From: 66-474 sp044464225
Lineage (GTDB): Bacteria; Pseudomonadota; Gammaproteobacteria; Xanthomonadales; Rhodanobacteraceae
Assembly: GCA_044464225.1 (NCBI GenBank)
Contig: JBIQLN010000029.1
Location: 1 to 38,399 of the forward strand
Length of the DNA stretch: 38,399 nucleotides
Reading direction: 5' to 3'
The notes below the pieces were generated by a model. That model did not search any database and was not told the origin of the DNA. It saw only the letters and a list, made by a program, of their open reading frames with translations. Made by a program: the position numbers and the translations under genes. This document shows positions 1 through 9,346 of this stretch, one piece after another; positions within the stretch are counted from its first letter, which is position 1, and each line of letters begins with the position of its first letter.

Positions 1-65
1 GCAGAGTGGTCATGCAGCGGACTGCAAATCCGCGTACGCCGGTTCGATTCCGACCCTGGCCTCCA
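1..65 (+). tRNA. tRNA-Cys (GCA), 5' end cut by window edge
   Basis: The 3' portion of a tRNA is present: a D-arm remnant, a five-pair anticodon stem (GCGGA/TCCGC) around the loop CTGCAAA with anticodon GCA, a T-arm with GGTTCGATTCC, and an encoded CCA at 63-65. The anticodon identifies cysteine. About the first nine acceptor-stem bases lie outside the window. Confidence 0.93.
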
Positions 66-441
66 GATGCTTGGCGATTCGGGGCGTCCACCGCCTTCGG
101 GGCTCGCGGCATCGAATCTCCGGTTCGACGCTCCCGCGTCCCTGGCGTTCCCTCTTCGCGTCACCTTTGACGTACGACCCTTCCGGCGCGTACACGCGGG
201 GCATCGCCGACTGCTCCTTGCATGCCGGCCACCGGCGGATTCGGTATGTGGAAAGGTCGCCAGCCGCGAGTTGGCATCGACTCCGCCGCCGTTAGACGCC
301 GGGGCGCGCTTGGTGTAAAACATGAGGTCCGGACGCCGGGTTGTTGCATTTGGACACATGCAAAGAGGGTGTCTCTTCGGTGGAACCGGGTCGCACATTC
401 GCCTACAGGGGTAGAACAACAACACGCGAAGGGAGGGAACC
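66..441. other. Gene-free stretch upstream of the regulator
   Basis: No credible coding region is seen here; the short open frames have no recognisable product. The only structure noted is an inverted repeat TTGCAT-N8-ATGCAA at 344-363, about 80 bases before the regulator start, which could be an operator. A short direct repeat (GACGCCGGG) occurs near 296 and 333. No convincing terminator follows the tRNA. Confidence 0.5.
344..363. promoter_or_regulatory. Inverted repeat, possible operator of the regulator gene
   Basis: TTGCAT and ATGCAA are separated by eight bases, giving a dyad of the size a dimeric HTH protein could bind. It lies 79 bases upstream of the GTG at 442. The link to autoregulation is inference; a 6+6 dyad can arise by chance. 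Confidence 0.25.
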
Positions 442-1473
442 GTGGATGCTTCCGTCAACCGCAGCGCCGTCAAGCGACCGCTGGAACTGCTTGGCATAGG
501 CGCGACCGAGGAACGCGCCTATCGAGCGTTGATTGAACGTCACAAGGCCACTGCGGCCGAAATCGCCGGGAGCCTCGGCATTTCGTTGCGCGTGGCGAGA
601 AAGCTGCTGGCCGATCTCGAGGCACTCGGACTGGCCACCCACACACCGAAAGTTCCGAGGGTCTACGTCGCCGCGCCACCGGAGTTCGCCGTCGCGGCCC
701 TCATCAGGCAGCAGCAGGCCATGCTGGAACAGGTGCGGGTGGCGATTCCCGACCTCGAGGAACAATCGGCGCGCTCGAATCATTCGGGCGGTCAGGAGCC
801 GGTGCTGGAATTGATCACCAGCCGCATGCACCTTGGCGCGGTGATGACGCAGATGTACGAGTCTTTCCGCAGCGAGGCGATGTGCTTCCAGCGGGCGCCC
901 ATGCTGACCCCGACCGTCGAACCGCCGCGCAGGACGCGGACCGGCGCACGGGTGCGGACGATTTCGGACAACAGCATTCTCGGGGTGCCCGGCATGCTGG
1001 AGCGCATCAAGCGGGATGTGGCCGAAGGCGAGCAGGCGAGGATGTTGCCGTCGCTGCCATTCAAGATGATGATTTTCGACCGGCGCGCGGCTGTCATTTC
1101 GCTCGATGGCGAGCATCCGGAAACGGCGCCGACGCTGTTGATCCACGGCAGCGCATTGTTGAAGGCGTTATGCCTGCTGTTCGAGTTCGTGTGGGAACGG
1201 GCCACCCCCATCATTTTCGGCCGGCCGGACCTATCCGGCGCCGGCACGCTCGAGGCGCGTTCCGGCGAAATGGCCGATGCGCTGATTCCACTGCTGGCGG
1301 CGGGCCTCAATGACAAGGCCATCGCGATGGAGCTTGGCATTTCGCCGGCGACACTCAACCGCCGCATGAGCGAATTGATGCGAGCCACCGGTACGCGCAC
1401 GCGCTTTCAGCTTGGCTGGCGGGCGGCGCTGGATGCCGTGCAGTCCGGCAAACACGAGGCGGCGGCGGCGTAA
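442..1473 (+). CDS. Two-HTH transcriptional regulator (TrmB-like N-terminus, LuxR-type C-terminus)
   Basis: This is a 343-residue cytoplasmic protein predicted to bind DNA. Residues ~10-75 form a TrmB/MarR-like winged helix (GATEERAYRALIERH followed by the AAEIAGSLGIS turn). A middle region of about 190 residues has no motif I can name and may be a sensor or dimer domain. Residues ~275-330 resemble a LuxR-family HTH (GLNDKAIAMELGISPATLNRR). The GTG start is chosen because GGGAGGGA lies a few bases upstream (431-438). No receiver domain is present, so it is not a classic response regulator. A hairpin follows the stop codon, and the next gene downstream on the same strand is the giant adhesin, so control of the adhesin is a reasonable guess. 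Proteins of this two-HTH layout are, from general knowledge, better known in actinobacteria. The ligand and targets cannot be told from sequence. Confidence 0.85.
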   Translation: MDASVNRSAVKRPLELLGIGATEERAYRALIERHKATAAEIAGSLGISLRVARKLLADLEALGLATHTPKVPRVYVAAPPEFAVAALIRQQQAMLEQVRVAIPDLEEQSARSNHSGGQEPVLELITSRMHLGAVMTQMYESFRSEAMCFQRAPMLTPTVEPPRRTRTGARVRTISDNSILGVPGMLERIKRDVAEGEQARMLPSLPFKMMIFDRRAAVISLDGEHPETAPTLLIHGSALLKALCLLFEFVWERATPIIFGRPDLSGAGTLEARSGEMADALIPLLAAGLNDKAIAMELGISPATLNRRMSELMRATGTRTRFQLGWRAALDAVQSGKHEAAAA

Positions 1474-1483
1474 CGCCCGGCGG

Positions 1484-1513
1484 ATGTGCGGCGCGCGTTT
1501 GCGCGTCGCACAT
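1484..1513 (+). terminator. Strong hairpin after the regulator, no U-tract
   Basis: A 13-pair stem (ATGTGCGGCGCGC against GCGCGTCGCACAT, one G-U pair) closes a four-base GTTT loop, 10 bases after the TAA stop. It lacks a following T-run, so it may protect the 3' end or work as an imperfect terminator. Confidence 0.5.
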
Positions 1514-1810
1514 AAGCGTGATTGATTTCCCTCATGAGTGCGATCCATCGTCCTGCGCTATTGAGACGCGCACGGGGCGCGTGCAAGACTGCATGAGCTT
1601 TTCGTCGGGCGGGGAGTTCACGCGCGACTGAAGTGCAACACAAGTCCTGACCGACTTTCGAACCACGAGATGAACGCATCGCCACGCGGCGGATGCGACG
1701 GGTGGCTTTGTCTCGAAAAAACGTTCCGCCGCACGCCATCGTGACGCCTCGCTGGATGTTCGAGCGTCGCGAAAGTTGCCAATCACAACAAGACAATCCT
1801 GAGGCCGACG
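1514..1810. other. Adhesin upstream region, no gene seen
   Basis: About 300 bases between the regulator hairpin and the adhesin start hold no recognisable gene. This region must contain the adhesin promoter, but I see no clear -35/-10 pair. CTGAGG at about 1799-1804 is a weak ribosome binding site for the ATG at 1811. Confidence 0.5.
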
Positions 1811-4800
1811 ATGAACAAGAAGATCTACAGCCTGGTTTGGAACAAATCCCTTCGCCAGATCGTGGTGGCATCCGAGCTGGCGACAGTCGAGGGCGGCGGC
1901 GGTTCGACGGGCGAGGGAAAACGTTCCGGAACGGGATTGAGGCGCGTTGCACTCGCGCTGGCAGCGAGCCTGGCGCTGGGCATGGTTTCCTGGGCAACGG
2001 CCGCGCCCGCGAGCGGCCAAACCGATTGCGACGGCGCGACGGCCACCGGACAGGCTTCGCTGGCTTGCGGCAATGGTGCGAAGGCCAACGGTTCGCACGC
2101 GACGGCGGTCGGCAACAAGGCGACCGCATCGGGCAGCCGCGCTTCGGCGTTCGGCGACAGCGCCCTGGCGCAAGGCGCCAACAGCGTCGCGATCGGCAAC
2201 CAGAGCATCGCAACGGGCAAGGATGCGAGCGCGGTCGGGGACCACAGCCTCGCGGGCGCCAGTTTCAGTACGGCCATTGGGCACGAGGCGACTGCGACGG
2301 GCAACTGGGCCACGGCGGTCGGCGAGGGCAGCGTGGCACTGGGCAAGAATTCGACGGCGATGGGCGCGGGTGCCCTCGCGACCCAGAACCTGTCCACGTC
2401 GGTGGGTGCTTACAGCATGGCGGCGGGAAGGGATTCGAGCGCCTTCGGCAACAACGCCTATGCCGGGAGCAATTTCAGCACCGCCATCGGCACCTTTGCA
2501 GTCTCGACCGGCAAGTCCAGCACGGCGCTGGGGTATGCCGCCAACACAATGGGCTTTGCCAACAGTGTTGCGCTCGGTGCGGGTTCAGCCGTCGATCGCG
2601 CCAACAGCGTATCCGTCGGCGCGCCGGGCGCCGAGCGCCAGATCACCAACATGGCGGCGGGCACGGCGGATACCGACGCGGTCAACCTTGCGCAATTGAA
2701 CGCCGCCACCAACGACGGCGAAGCCGCGGCGACTTCGCATTACTTCAAGGCGAATGGTGCCGCCGACGGCAGCGATGATGCCTCGGCTGCCGGCGCCCAT
2801 GCGACGGCAGCCGGTCCGCTGGCGACGGCTTCGGGCGATAGCAGCACGGCCAGTGGTTATCTGGCGACGGCCAGCGGCGCAGGTTCGAGCGCGATGGGAA
2901 GCAATGCCTACGCCGGGGGCGACGGCAGCACCGCATTGGGCGAGGATTCGACCGCGACCGGTCTCAATTCCATTGCCGCAGGTTATGGGGCGGCAGCGTT
3001 CGGCGACCATTCGGTGGCCATGGGTGACGGGGCGGCGGCGTTCGGCGCCGGCGACATTGCGCTAGGCAGTGGTGCGGCGACCGGCGGCAGCTACGGCAAC
3101 AACATCGCGATGGGCGCGGGCGCGTACGCGGGCAGCGAGTACGGCGGCAACGTGGCGATCGGACAGAACGCGAGCGCGACCGGCAAGTACGCGACCGCGG
3201 TGGGCCGCTATGCCAGTGCCAGCGGCAAGTACGGGACGGCGCTTGGCAACAGCGCCACGGCGTCGGGCAAGTACACGACGGCGCTGGGTGCGTACGCGAG
3301 CGCGGCAAGCGACTACGGCACCGCGGTGGGTGCGTTCTCGACGGCCGGTCTGCAGGCGACGGCGGTGGGCATGTCGGCGACGGCGGGCGATTACGGAACC
3401 GCGATCGGCACGGCGGCGGAGACGGGCGCGGCCGGGGTGGCGGTGGGTCTGGTGACGAAGGCGACCGGTTACATTGCGACGGCGCTGGGCACGAATGCGT
3501 ACGCGCAGGGTGACCTGTCGACGGCGGTGGGATTCGGGGCGACGACCGGCGCGGCGGCGTATCAGGCGGTGGCGGTGGGCAGCCAGTCGTATGCGGGGGG
3601 CTACGCCAGCGTCGCGATGGGCGGCAGTGCGGCGGCACTGGGTGACAGCGGGATCGCGATCGGCAACACGAGCGTGGCGGGCACGTATGCGACGGCGGTG
3701 GGACCGTTTGCGGTGGCGACGGGTTATTCCTCGACCGCGATCGGCGATACCGCCAACGCATTGGGCGACAACTCATTCGCGGGCGGCAGCAACGCGTATG
3801 CGGCAGGTGCCAACGACATCGCGCTGGGCAACGGCGCGGCGACCGGTGCCGGCTTCAACAACAACATCGCGATCGGTGCCGATGCCTACGCCGGCGTCCA
3901 CAACGACAACATCGCGATCGGCCAGGGCGCGACTGCCACGGGCAAGTACACCACGGCCGTGGGTCGTTACGCCTACGCCGCAGGCAAGTATGGAACGGCG
4001 GTGGGAGACGGCGCGCGTGCCTTGGGTCTGTATTCGACGGCGCTGGGTTCGAACGCGCGGGCCTACGACGATTTCTCGACATCGGTCGGCACGAATTCCT
4101 ATGCCTACGGGAGATATTCCACCGCCGTCGGCACGGGCGCTTACGCTGCCGAGGCAGGTGCTTCGCTTGGCATCAGTGCGGTGGCCAGGGGATTGGGTTC
4201 GACCGCACTGGGCGCGGACAGCGCGGCGTGGTCGCAAGGCGCAACGGCGCTCGGCGGATTCGCTTACGTGGGCCGGGATGCCCAGAATGGCGTGGCACTC
4301 GGCTACTACACGACCGCGCTGGGATACGCCAGTTCCGCAATCGGTGGCAATGCAACCGCTTTGGGTGATTCGTCGGTGGCTCTGGGCAATACCGCCACCG
4401 CAATCGGAGCCTACGCGACGGCCCTCGGATCTTTTTCGGTGGCGCAGGGCTACTCGTCGGTGGCGTTGGGTGATACGGCCACCGCGTTGAGCGACAACGG
4501 CATCGCCATCGGCAAGGACGCTTACGTGGCAGCGACGGGCCAGGTCGGCAGCAACTACTCGGGCGGTTATTCGACCGTGCCGACGGAAGGTGTTGCGATC
4601 GGCACCGGGGCGAACGCGATCGGCGCGCGCAGCATCGCCATGGGCGTCGGCGCCACCGCAAGCGACCAGTACACCACGGCCATCGGTGCGGGCAGCCTGG
4701 CGGTCGCCCGCCTTGGTACCGCAGTCGGCGCTGGCGCCGTCGCGGTGGGCAGATACTCGAGTGCATTCGGCTCGGGAGCCCAGGCGACCGACTGGGGCGC

Positions 4801-7800
4801 CACTGCCGTCGGTGAAGGGGCGGTGGCCAGCGGCAATGAGAGCACCGCACTTGGGCTGGGGGCGTTTGCGACCAGGCTGCAAAGTACCGCGGTGGGCGTG
4901 GCTTCCGGCGCTTTGGGTTACTACAGCACTGCCATCGGCTTTGGTGCCGACGCCATCGGTGAGAACAGCACGGCGTTGGGCGTGGAGGCCTCCGCGCTGG
5001 GCGCCAACAGCACGGCACTCGGCAAATACGCGGCGGCGAGCGGTGACTACAGCACGGCGGTCGGCAAGTACGCCTCGGCTTCGGGCATAGCGAGCGCGGC
5101 CTTCGGATATGGTGCACAGGCCACGGGGATCGCCAGCACCGCGATCGGGGTGGATGCCTACGCGGGCGGATTCGGGGCGATCGCGCAGGGCGTGTTCGCT
5201 TCAGCGTCGGGCAACAACAGCATTGCGACCGGCTACCAGGCGAATGCGGCGGGTGAATCCAGCACAGCGATCGGCTACCAGGCGGGTGCAACCGGCTACT
5301 CCAGCACGGCGATCGGCGGCTATTCGGCGGCGCTGGGAGATTCGAGCGTGGCGCTGGGCAACACGACCTACGCAGGCGCATACGGCACGGCGGTGGGTCC
5401 GTTTGCGGTGGCGCAGGGCTACTCGTCGACGGCGATCGGCGACACGGCGAATGCGATCGGCGCGAACAGCGTGGCGCTGGGCAGTTATGCCTATGCCGGC
5501 AGCGACGGCGGCATCGCCGTCGGCAACGGGTCGTACGTGGCTGCGACGGGCCAGGTAGGCAACTACTACACCGGCTACAGCACGGTGCCGACGCAGGGGA
5601 TCGCGATCGGCGAAGGCGCCAGCGTGACGGGCGTGAAGGGCACGGCGCTGGGCGCGAATGCCCAGGCGAGCAACCTGTACACGACGGCCATTGGCACGCA
5701 GGCGACGGCGAGCGGGCGCTACAGCACCGCAGTCGGCATCAATGCGCAGGCGACGAATACGTCGGACAGCGCATTCGGCTACGGCGCGGTGGCCTCGGGC
5801 CCGTACTCGAACGCGCTGGGTTCCCTGTCGCAGGCGACGGCGACGGCGACGACGGCGGTGGGCCAGCAGGCGAGCGCGAGCAACTACAACGCCACGGCGG
5901 TGGGTGCGCTGGCGAACGCGAGCGGCAAGTATTCGACGGCGATCGGCGAAGGCGCGAATGCGTCCGGCCAGTTCGGGACCGCGCTGGGCAAATACGCGAA
6001 TGCGAGCGGTGACTACAGCACCGCCGCGGGCAAGTACGCGTCGGCATCGGGCCTGGCGAGTGCGGCGTTCGGATACGGTGCGTATGCGGGCGGCACCGCG
6101 AGTACGGCGCTGGGCGTCGATGCGCGCGCGCTGGGGTTTGGCACCGTGGCAGTGGGAACCTTTGCCACGGCCGCCGGCTACAACGGGGTGGCGATTGGCT
6201 ACCAGTCGGCGGCATCGGGTTACGCCAGTGCCGCGATGGGTGTCAGCGCCCTGGCCTCGGGTGATTCCAGCGTGGCGCTGGGCAACACCGCGTACGCAGC
6301 CGGTATGTACGGCACGGCGGTGGGTCCGTTCGCGGTGGCAACGGGTTACTCGTCGACAGCGGTGGGTGATACGGCCAACGCGACCGGCGATGACAGTACG
6401 GCGATCGGCCACTACAGCGTGGCGCAGGGCATGAGTTCGATCGCGCTGGGCGACAACGCGCAGGCCATCGGCGACAACTCGTTCGCGGGTGGCAGCAACG
6501 CGTACGCCGCAGGCGCCGGCGACATTGCGCTAGGCAGTGGTGCGGCGACCGGTGGCAGCTACGGCAACAACATCGCGATGGGCGCGGGCGCGTACGCGGG
6601 CAGCGAGTACGGCGGCAACGTGGCGATCGGACAGAACGCGAGCGCGACCGGCAAGTACGCGACCGCGGTGGGCCGCTATGCCAGTGCCAGCGGCAAGTAC
6701 GGGACGGCGCTTGGCAACAGCGCCACGGCGTCGGGCAAGTACACGACGGCGCTGGGTGCGTACGCGAGCGCGGCAAGCGACTACGGCACCGCGGTGGGTG
6801 CGTTCTCGACGGCCGGTCTGCAGGCGACGGCGGTGGGCATGTCGGCGACGGCGGGCGATTACGGAACCGCGATCGGCACGGCGGCGGAGACGGGCGCGGC
6901 CGGGGTGGCGGTGGGTCTGGTGACGAAGGCGACCGGTTACATTGCGACGGCGCTGGGCACGAATGCGTACGCGCAGGGTGACCTGTCGACGGCGGTGGGA
7001 TTCGGGGCGACGACCGGCGCGGCGGCGTATCAGGCGGTGGCGGTGGGCAGCCAGTCGTATGCGGGGGGCTACGCCAGCGTCGCGATGGGCGGCAGTGCGG
7101 CGGCACTGGGTGACAGCGGGATCGCGATCGGCAACACGAGCGTGGCGGGCACGTATGCGACGGCGGTGGGACCGTTTGCGGTGGCGACGGGTTATTCCTC
7201 GACCGCGATCGGCGATACCGCCAACGCGTTGGGCGATTACAGCAGCGCGTTGGGTACCCAAGCCGCTGCCTTGGGCGCATTCTCCATCGCGGGTGGTTTC
7301 GGCAGTCTGGCGAGCGCGCAATGGAGCGTCGCCTACGGTCCCGGCAGCACCGCCACCGGACAGAGCGCGGTCGCGATCGGCGGCCAGATGGTGGTGATCA
7401 ACGGTACCACCTGGGAGCCGGAGGTCTGGTCGACCGAGGCGACAGGGCAGGAAAGCACGGCAATCGGCACGGCGGCGCATGCCACCGATTACGCCACGAC
7501 CGCGGTCGGTTCCACCGCGGAAGCATCCGCGCAGGGTGCCGTTGCGCTGGGTACGGCCAGCACGGCGCGCGGCGAGGAAAGCGTGGCGATCGGCACCATG
7601 GCGCGAGCTTATGACGTGCTGGGGGTGGCGATCGGTTCCAGTGCCAGGGCCGAATCACCACGCAGCGTGGCACTGGGCGAGATGGCGATCACCGGAGGCG
7701 ATGGTGCGGTGGCGATCGGCGGGATTTCCGCGGCCGGCGGCGACCAGAGCGTGGCACTTGGCTGGAACGCGATCACCTTCCCGGGGGCCACGAATACCGC

Positions 7801-9247
7801 CTTGGGTGCGAGTGCCGAAGTGGCACCGGGCGCGGAGAACGCGGTGGCGCTGGGCAACAACTCCTACGCCGATCGTCCCAACACCGTGTCCGTGGGCACG
7901 CCTGCGCGCTTTTCCGACGGGCAGTTCCCGTACGAAATCGCGGCGATGGATCGCCAGATCACGCACGTCGCGGCCGGCACGGAGGACACCGATGCCGTCA
8001 ACCTGGCGCAATTGAATGCCGCCACGGCGGCAGGTGATGCGACGGCGGCTTACTTCACGGCGAACGGGGCCGGGGACGGCAGCGACGATGCGGTCGCACT
8101 CGGCACGCAAGCGGTGGCGGCAGGTTCGAGCGCTTCGGCGTCGGGTGATACCAGCGTGGCGGTCGGCTCCGGGACGCAGGCCGGCGGCTTGAACGGCGCG
8201 GCATTCGGCAGTGGTGCGGATGCGTCGGGCATCAACGCCACGGCGGTGGGCGCCGGCGCTTCGGCGGGCGGCAACAACGCCTCCTCGCTCGGTGCGGGGG
8301 CGCTCGCCAGCGGCATGAATGCGACCGCGATGGGTGCGGGCGCGATGGCCACGGCCAGCGGCTCGGCCGCGTTCGGCGCAGGCGCGATGGCCACGGCCAA
8401 CAACAGCGTGGCCATCGGGGCCGGTTCAATGGCGTCGTTCATGAACACCGTTTCGGTCGGTTCGGCGGGCAATTACCGACGCATCGTCAACGTCGCGGAT
8501 CCCACCGGGGCGCACGACGCGGTGACGCTCGGCTACCTGCAGAACAACTACTCCACCACCGGAACCACCAACGACGCGATCACGAACCTTTCGCACGAGA
8601 TCGATTCGCTCAACCAGCAGATGGCCGCGCTGAACGGCTCGTCCGGTTCCACTTCGACCTCCAGTACCACGGCGAGCAGCACCAGCGTTGCCAGCGCATC
8701 GGCGGCGACCGGTACGGCGACACCTTCCGCGGCGAGCGACAGTCCCGTTCCGGGTACGCATTCGGCTGGTGCGACGGCGGCCACGGGTGGCACCTCGCAG
8801 CAACAGGCGGCGTTGGCCGATGCCAACACCTACACCGATCAGCAGACCCAGGAGGCTTTGCGTTCGGCGAACACCTACGCCGACGCGGCCAACTCGCAGA
8901 CGCTGAGCGCGGCGAACGCGTACACCAATGCCGCACTGGCCAATTACGTAACGACCGATGCGTTCAACCAGTTCCAGAGCCAGGTGAACATGCGGTTCCA
9001 GGAACAGGACAAGCGCATCGACACGCTGGGCGCGATGTCGGCGGCGGCCACCCAGATGGCCATCAACACCGCCGGCCTCACCGGTGACAACCGAGTCGGC
9101 GTGGGCCTTGGCACGTACGGCGGCCGGCAGGCGGCTTCGCTCGGCTACCAGCACATGTTCTCCAACCAGAAGGCAAGCATTTCCGCCGGGGTTTCGTCGG
9201 GCAATGGCGAAACGTCGGGAGGCGTCGGCTTCGGCTTCAGTTGGTAA
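1811..9247 (+). CDS. Giant trimeric autotransporter adhesin (YadA family)
   Basis: This 2478-residue surface adhesin belongs to the type Vc family, whose members trimerise and anchor in the outer membrane by a shared 12-strand barrel. Residues 1-~28 are an extended signal peptide region (MNKKIYSLVWNKSLRQ, then ASELA), followed by a hydrophobic core and a likely cut near TAA-APASG. From ~75 on, the chain is almost entirely 14-16-residue YadA head repeats (patterns such as STAIG, TALG, SVALGN), probably more than 100. Neck-like segments (AVNLAQLNAAT and relatives) sit near residues 270-300, 2045-2075 and 2210-2240, so three heads are stacked. A short coiled coil (~2250-2275), a Ser/Thr-rich linker and a heptad-like region precede the anchor (~2400-2478), which ends GFSW. 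The frame is intact throughout. Nucleotides 3044-3768 and 6512-7236 are nearly identical. The receptor is unknown; adhesion, autoaggregation or biofilm roles are family knowledge. Confidence 0.95.
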   Translation: MNKKIYSLVWNKSLRQIVVASELATVEGGGGSTGEGKRSGTGLRRVALALAASLALGMVSWATAAPASGQTDCDGATATGQASLACGNGAKANGSHATAVGNKATASGSRASAFGDSALAQGANSVAIGNQSIATGKDASAVGDHSLAGASFSTAIGHEATATGNWATAVGEGSVALGKNSTAMGAGALATQNLSTSVGAYSMAAGRDSSAFGNNAYAGSNFSTAIGTFAVSTGKSSTALGYAANTMGFANSVALGAGSAVDRANSVSVGAPGAERQITNMAAGTADTDAVNLAQLNAATNDGEAAATSHYFKANGAADGSDDASAAGAHATAAGPLATASGDSSTASGYLATASGAGSSAMGSNAYAGGDGSTALGEDSTATGLNSIAAGYGAAAFGDHSVAMGDGAAAFGAGDIALGSGAATGGSYGNNIAMGAGAYAGSEYGGNVAIGQNASATGKYATAVGRYASASGKYGTALGNSATASGKYTTALGAYASAASDYGTAVGAFSTAGLQATAVGMSATAGDYGTAIGTAAETGAAGVAVGLVTKATGYIATALGTNAYAQGDLSTAVGFGATTGAAAYQAVAVGSQSYAGGYASVAMGGSAAALGDSGIAIGNTSVAGTYATAVGPFAVATGYSSTAIGDTANALGDNSFAGGSNAYAAGANDIALGNGAATGAGFNNNIAIGADAYAGVHNDNIAIGQGATATGKYTTAVGRYAYAAGKYGTAVGDGARALGLYSTALGSNARAYDDFSTSVGTNSYAYGRYSTAVGTGAYAAEAGASLGISAVARGLGSTALGADSAAWSQGATALGGFAYVGRDAQNGVALGYYTTALGYASSAIGGNATALGDSSVALGNTATAIGAYATALGSFSVAQGYSSVALGDTATALSDNGIAIGKDAYVAATGQVGSNYSGGYSTVPTEGVAIGTGANAIGARSIAMGVGATASDQYTTAIGAGSLAVARLGTAVGAGAVAVGRYSSAFGSGAQATDWGATAVGEGAVASGNESTALGLGAFATRLQSTAVGVASGALGYYSTAIGFGADAIGENSTALGVEASALGANSTALGKYAAASGDYSTAVGKYASASGIASAAFGYGAQATGIASTAIGVDAYAGGFGAIAQGVFASASGNNSIATGYQANAAGESSTAIGYQAGATGYSSTAIGGYSAALGDSSVALGNTTYAGAYGTAVGPFAVAQGYSSTAIGDTANAIGANSVALGSYAYAGSDGGIAVGNGSYVAATGQVGNYYTGYSTVPTQGIAIGEGASVTGVKGTALGANAQASNLYTTAIGTQATASGRYSTAVGINAQATNTSDSAFGYGAVASGPYSNALGSLSQATATATTAVGQQASASNYNATAVGALANASGKYSTAIGEGANASGQFGTALGKYANASGDYSTAAGKYASASGLASAAFGYGAYAGGTASTALGVDARALGFGTVAVGTFATAAGYNGVAIGYQSAASGYASAAMGVSALASGDSSVALGNTAYAAGMYGTAVGPFAVATGYSSTAVGDTANATGDDSTAIGHYSVAQGMSSIALGDNAQAIGDNSFAGGSNAYAAGAGDIALGSGAATGGSYGNNIAMGAGAYAGSEYGGNVAIGQNASATGKYATAVGRYASASGKYGTALGNSATASGKYTTALGAYASAASDYGTAVGAFSTAGLQATAVGMSATAGDYGTAIGTAAETGAAGVAVGLVTKATGYIATALGTNAYAQGDLSTAVGFGATTGAAAYQAVAVGSQSYAGGYASVAMGGSAAALGDSGIAIGNTSVAGTYATAVGPFAVATGYSSTAIGDTANALGDYSSALGTQAAALGAFSIAGGFGSLASAQWSVAYGPGSTATGQSAVAIGGQMVVINGTTWEPEVWSTEATGQESTAIGTAAHATDYATTAVGSTAEASAQGAVALGTASTARGEESVAIGTMARAYDVLGVAIGSSARAESPRSVALGEMAITGGDGAVAIGGISAAGGDQSVALGWNAITFPGATNTALGASAEVAPGAENAVALGNNSYADRPNTVSVGTPARFSDGQFPYEIAAMDRQITHVAAGTEDTDAVNLAQLNAATAAGDATAAYFTANGAGDGSDDAVALGTQAVAAGSSASASGDTSVAVGSGTQAGGLNGAAFGSGADASGINATAVGAGASAGGNNASSLGAGALASGMNATAMGAGAMATASGSAAFGAGAMATANNSVAIGAGSMASFMNTVSVGSAGNYRRIVNVADPTGAHDAVTLGYLQNNYSTTGTTNDAITNLSHEIDSLNQQMAALNGSSGSTSTSSTTASSTSVASASAATGTATPSAASDSPVPGTHSAGATAATGGTSQQQAALADANTYTDQQTQEALRSANTYADAANSQTLSAANAYTNAALANYVTTDAFNQFQSQVNMRFQEQDKRIDTLGAMSAAATQMAINTAGLTGDNRVGVGLGTYGGRQAASLGYQHMFSNQKASISAGVSSGNGETSGGVGFGFSW
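3044..3768 (+). repeat. Long direct repeat in the adhesin, copy 1
   Basis: This 725-base segment (residues ~412-653) recurs at 6512-7236, offset by 3468 bases. Reading both copies through, I find two differences only: 3085 C versus 6553 T, and 3760 A versus 7228 G. Both are third-codon-position silent changes. Confidence 0.95.
6512..7236 (+). repeat. Long direct repeat in the adhesin, copy 2
   Basis: This is the second copy of the 725-base segment at 3044-3768 (residues ~1568-1809 here). The offset of 3468 bases is exactly 1156 codons, so exchange between the copies keeps the reading frame. Confidence 0.95.
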
Positions 9248-9346
9248 CGCCCGACACGGGGGGGCCGGGGCCGCGAGTGCCCGGCCGCGGCAACTGTCCG
9301 CATCGGCAACGATGCATTGTCCACAATCAAACGCAGAGGACGATAT

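Noticed and set aside
1..441. Integrated element or attachment site at the tRNA-Cys 3' end
   Set aside because: No integrase and no repeat of the tRNA 3' end was found in the window.
1693..4882. Many Arg- or Pro-rich alternative frames within the adhesin
   Set aside because: Repetitive GC-rich DNA gives long open frames in several phases; only the 1811 frame has a signal peptide, repeats and anchor.
3044..7236. CRISPR-like repetition in the adhesin
   Set aside because: The repeats are in-frame coding head repeats of variable sequence without uniform spacers; no cas genes are present.
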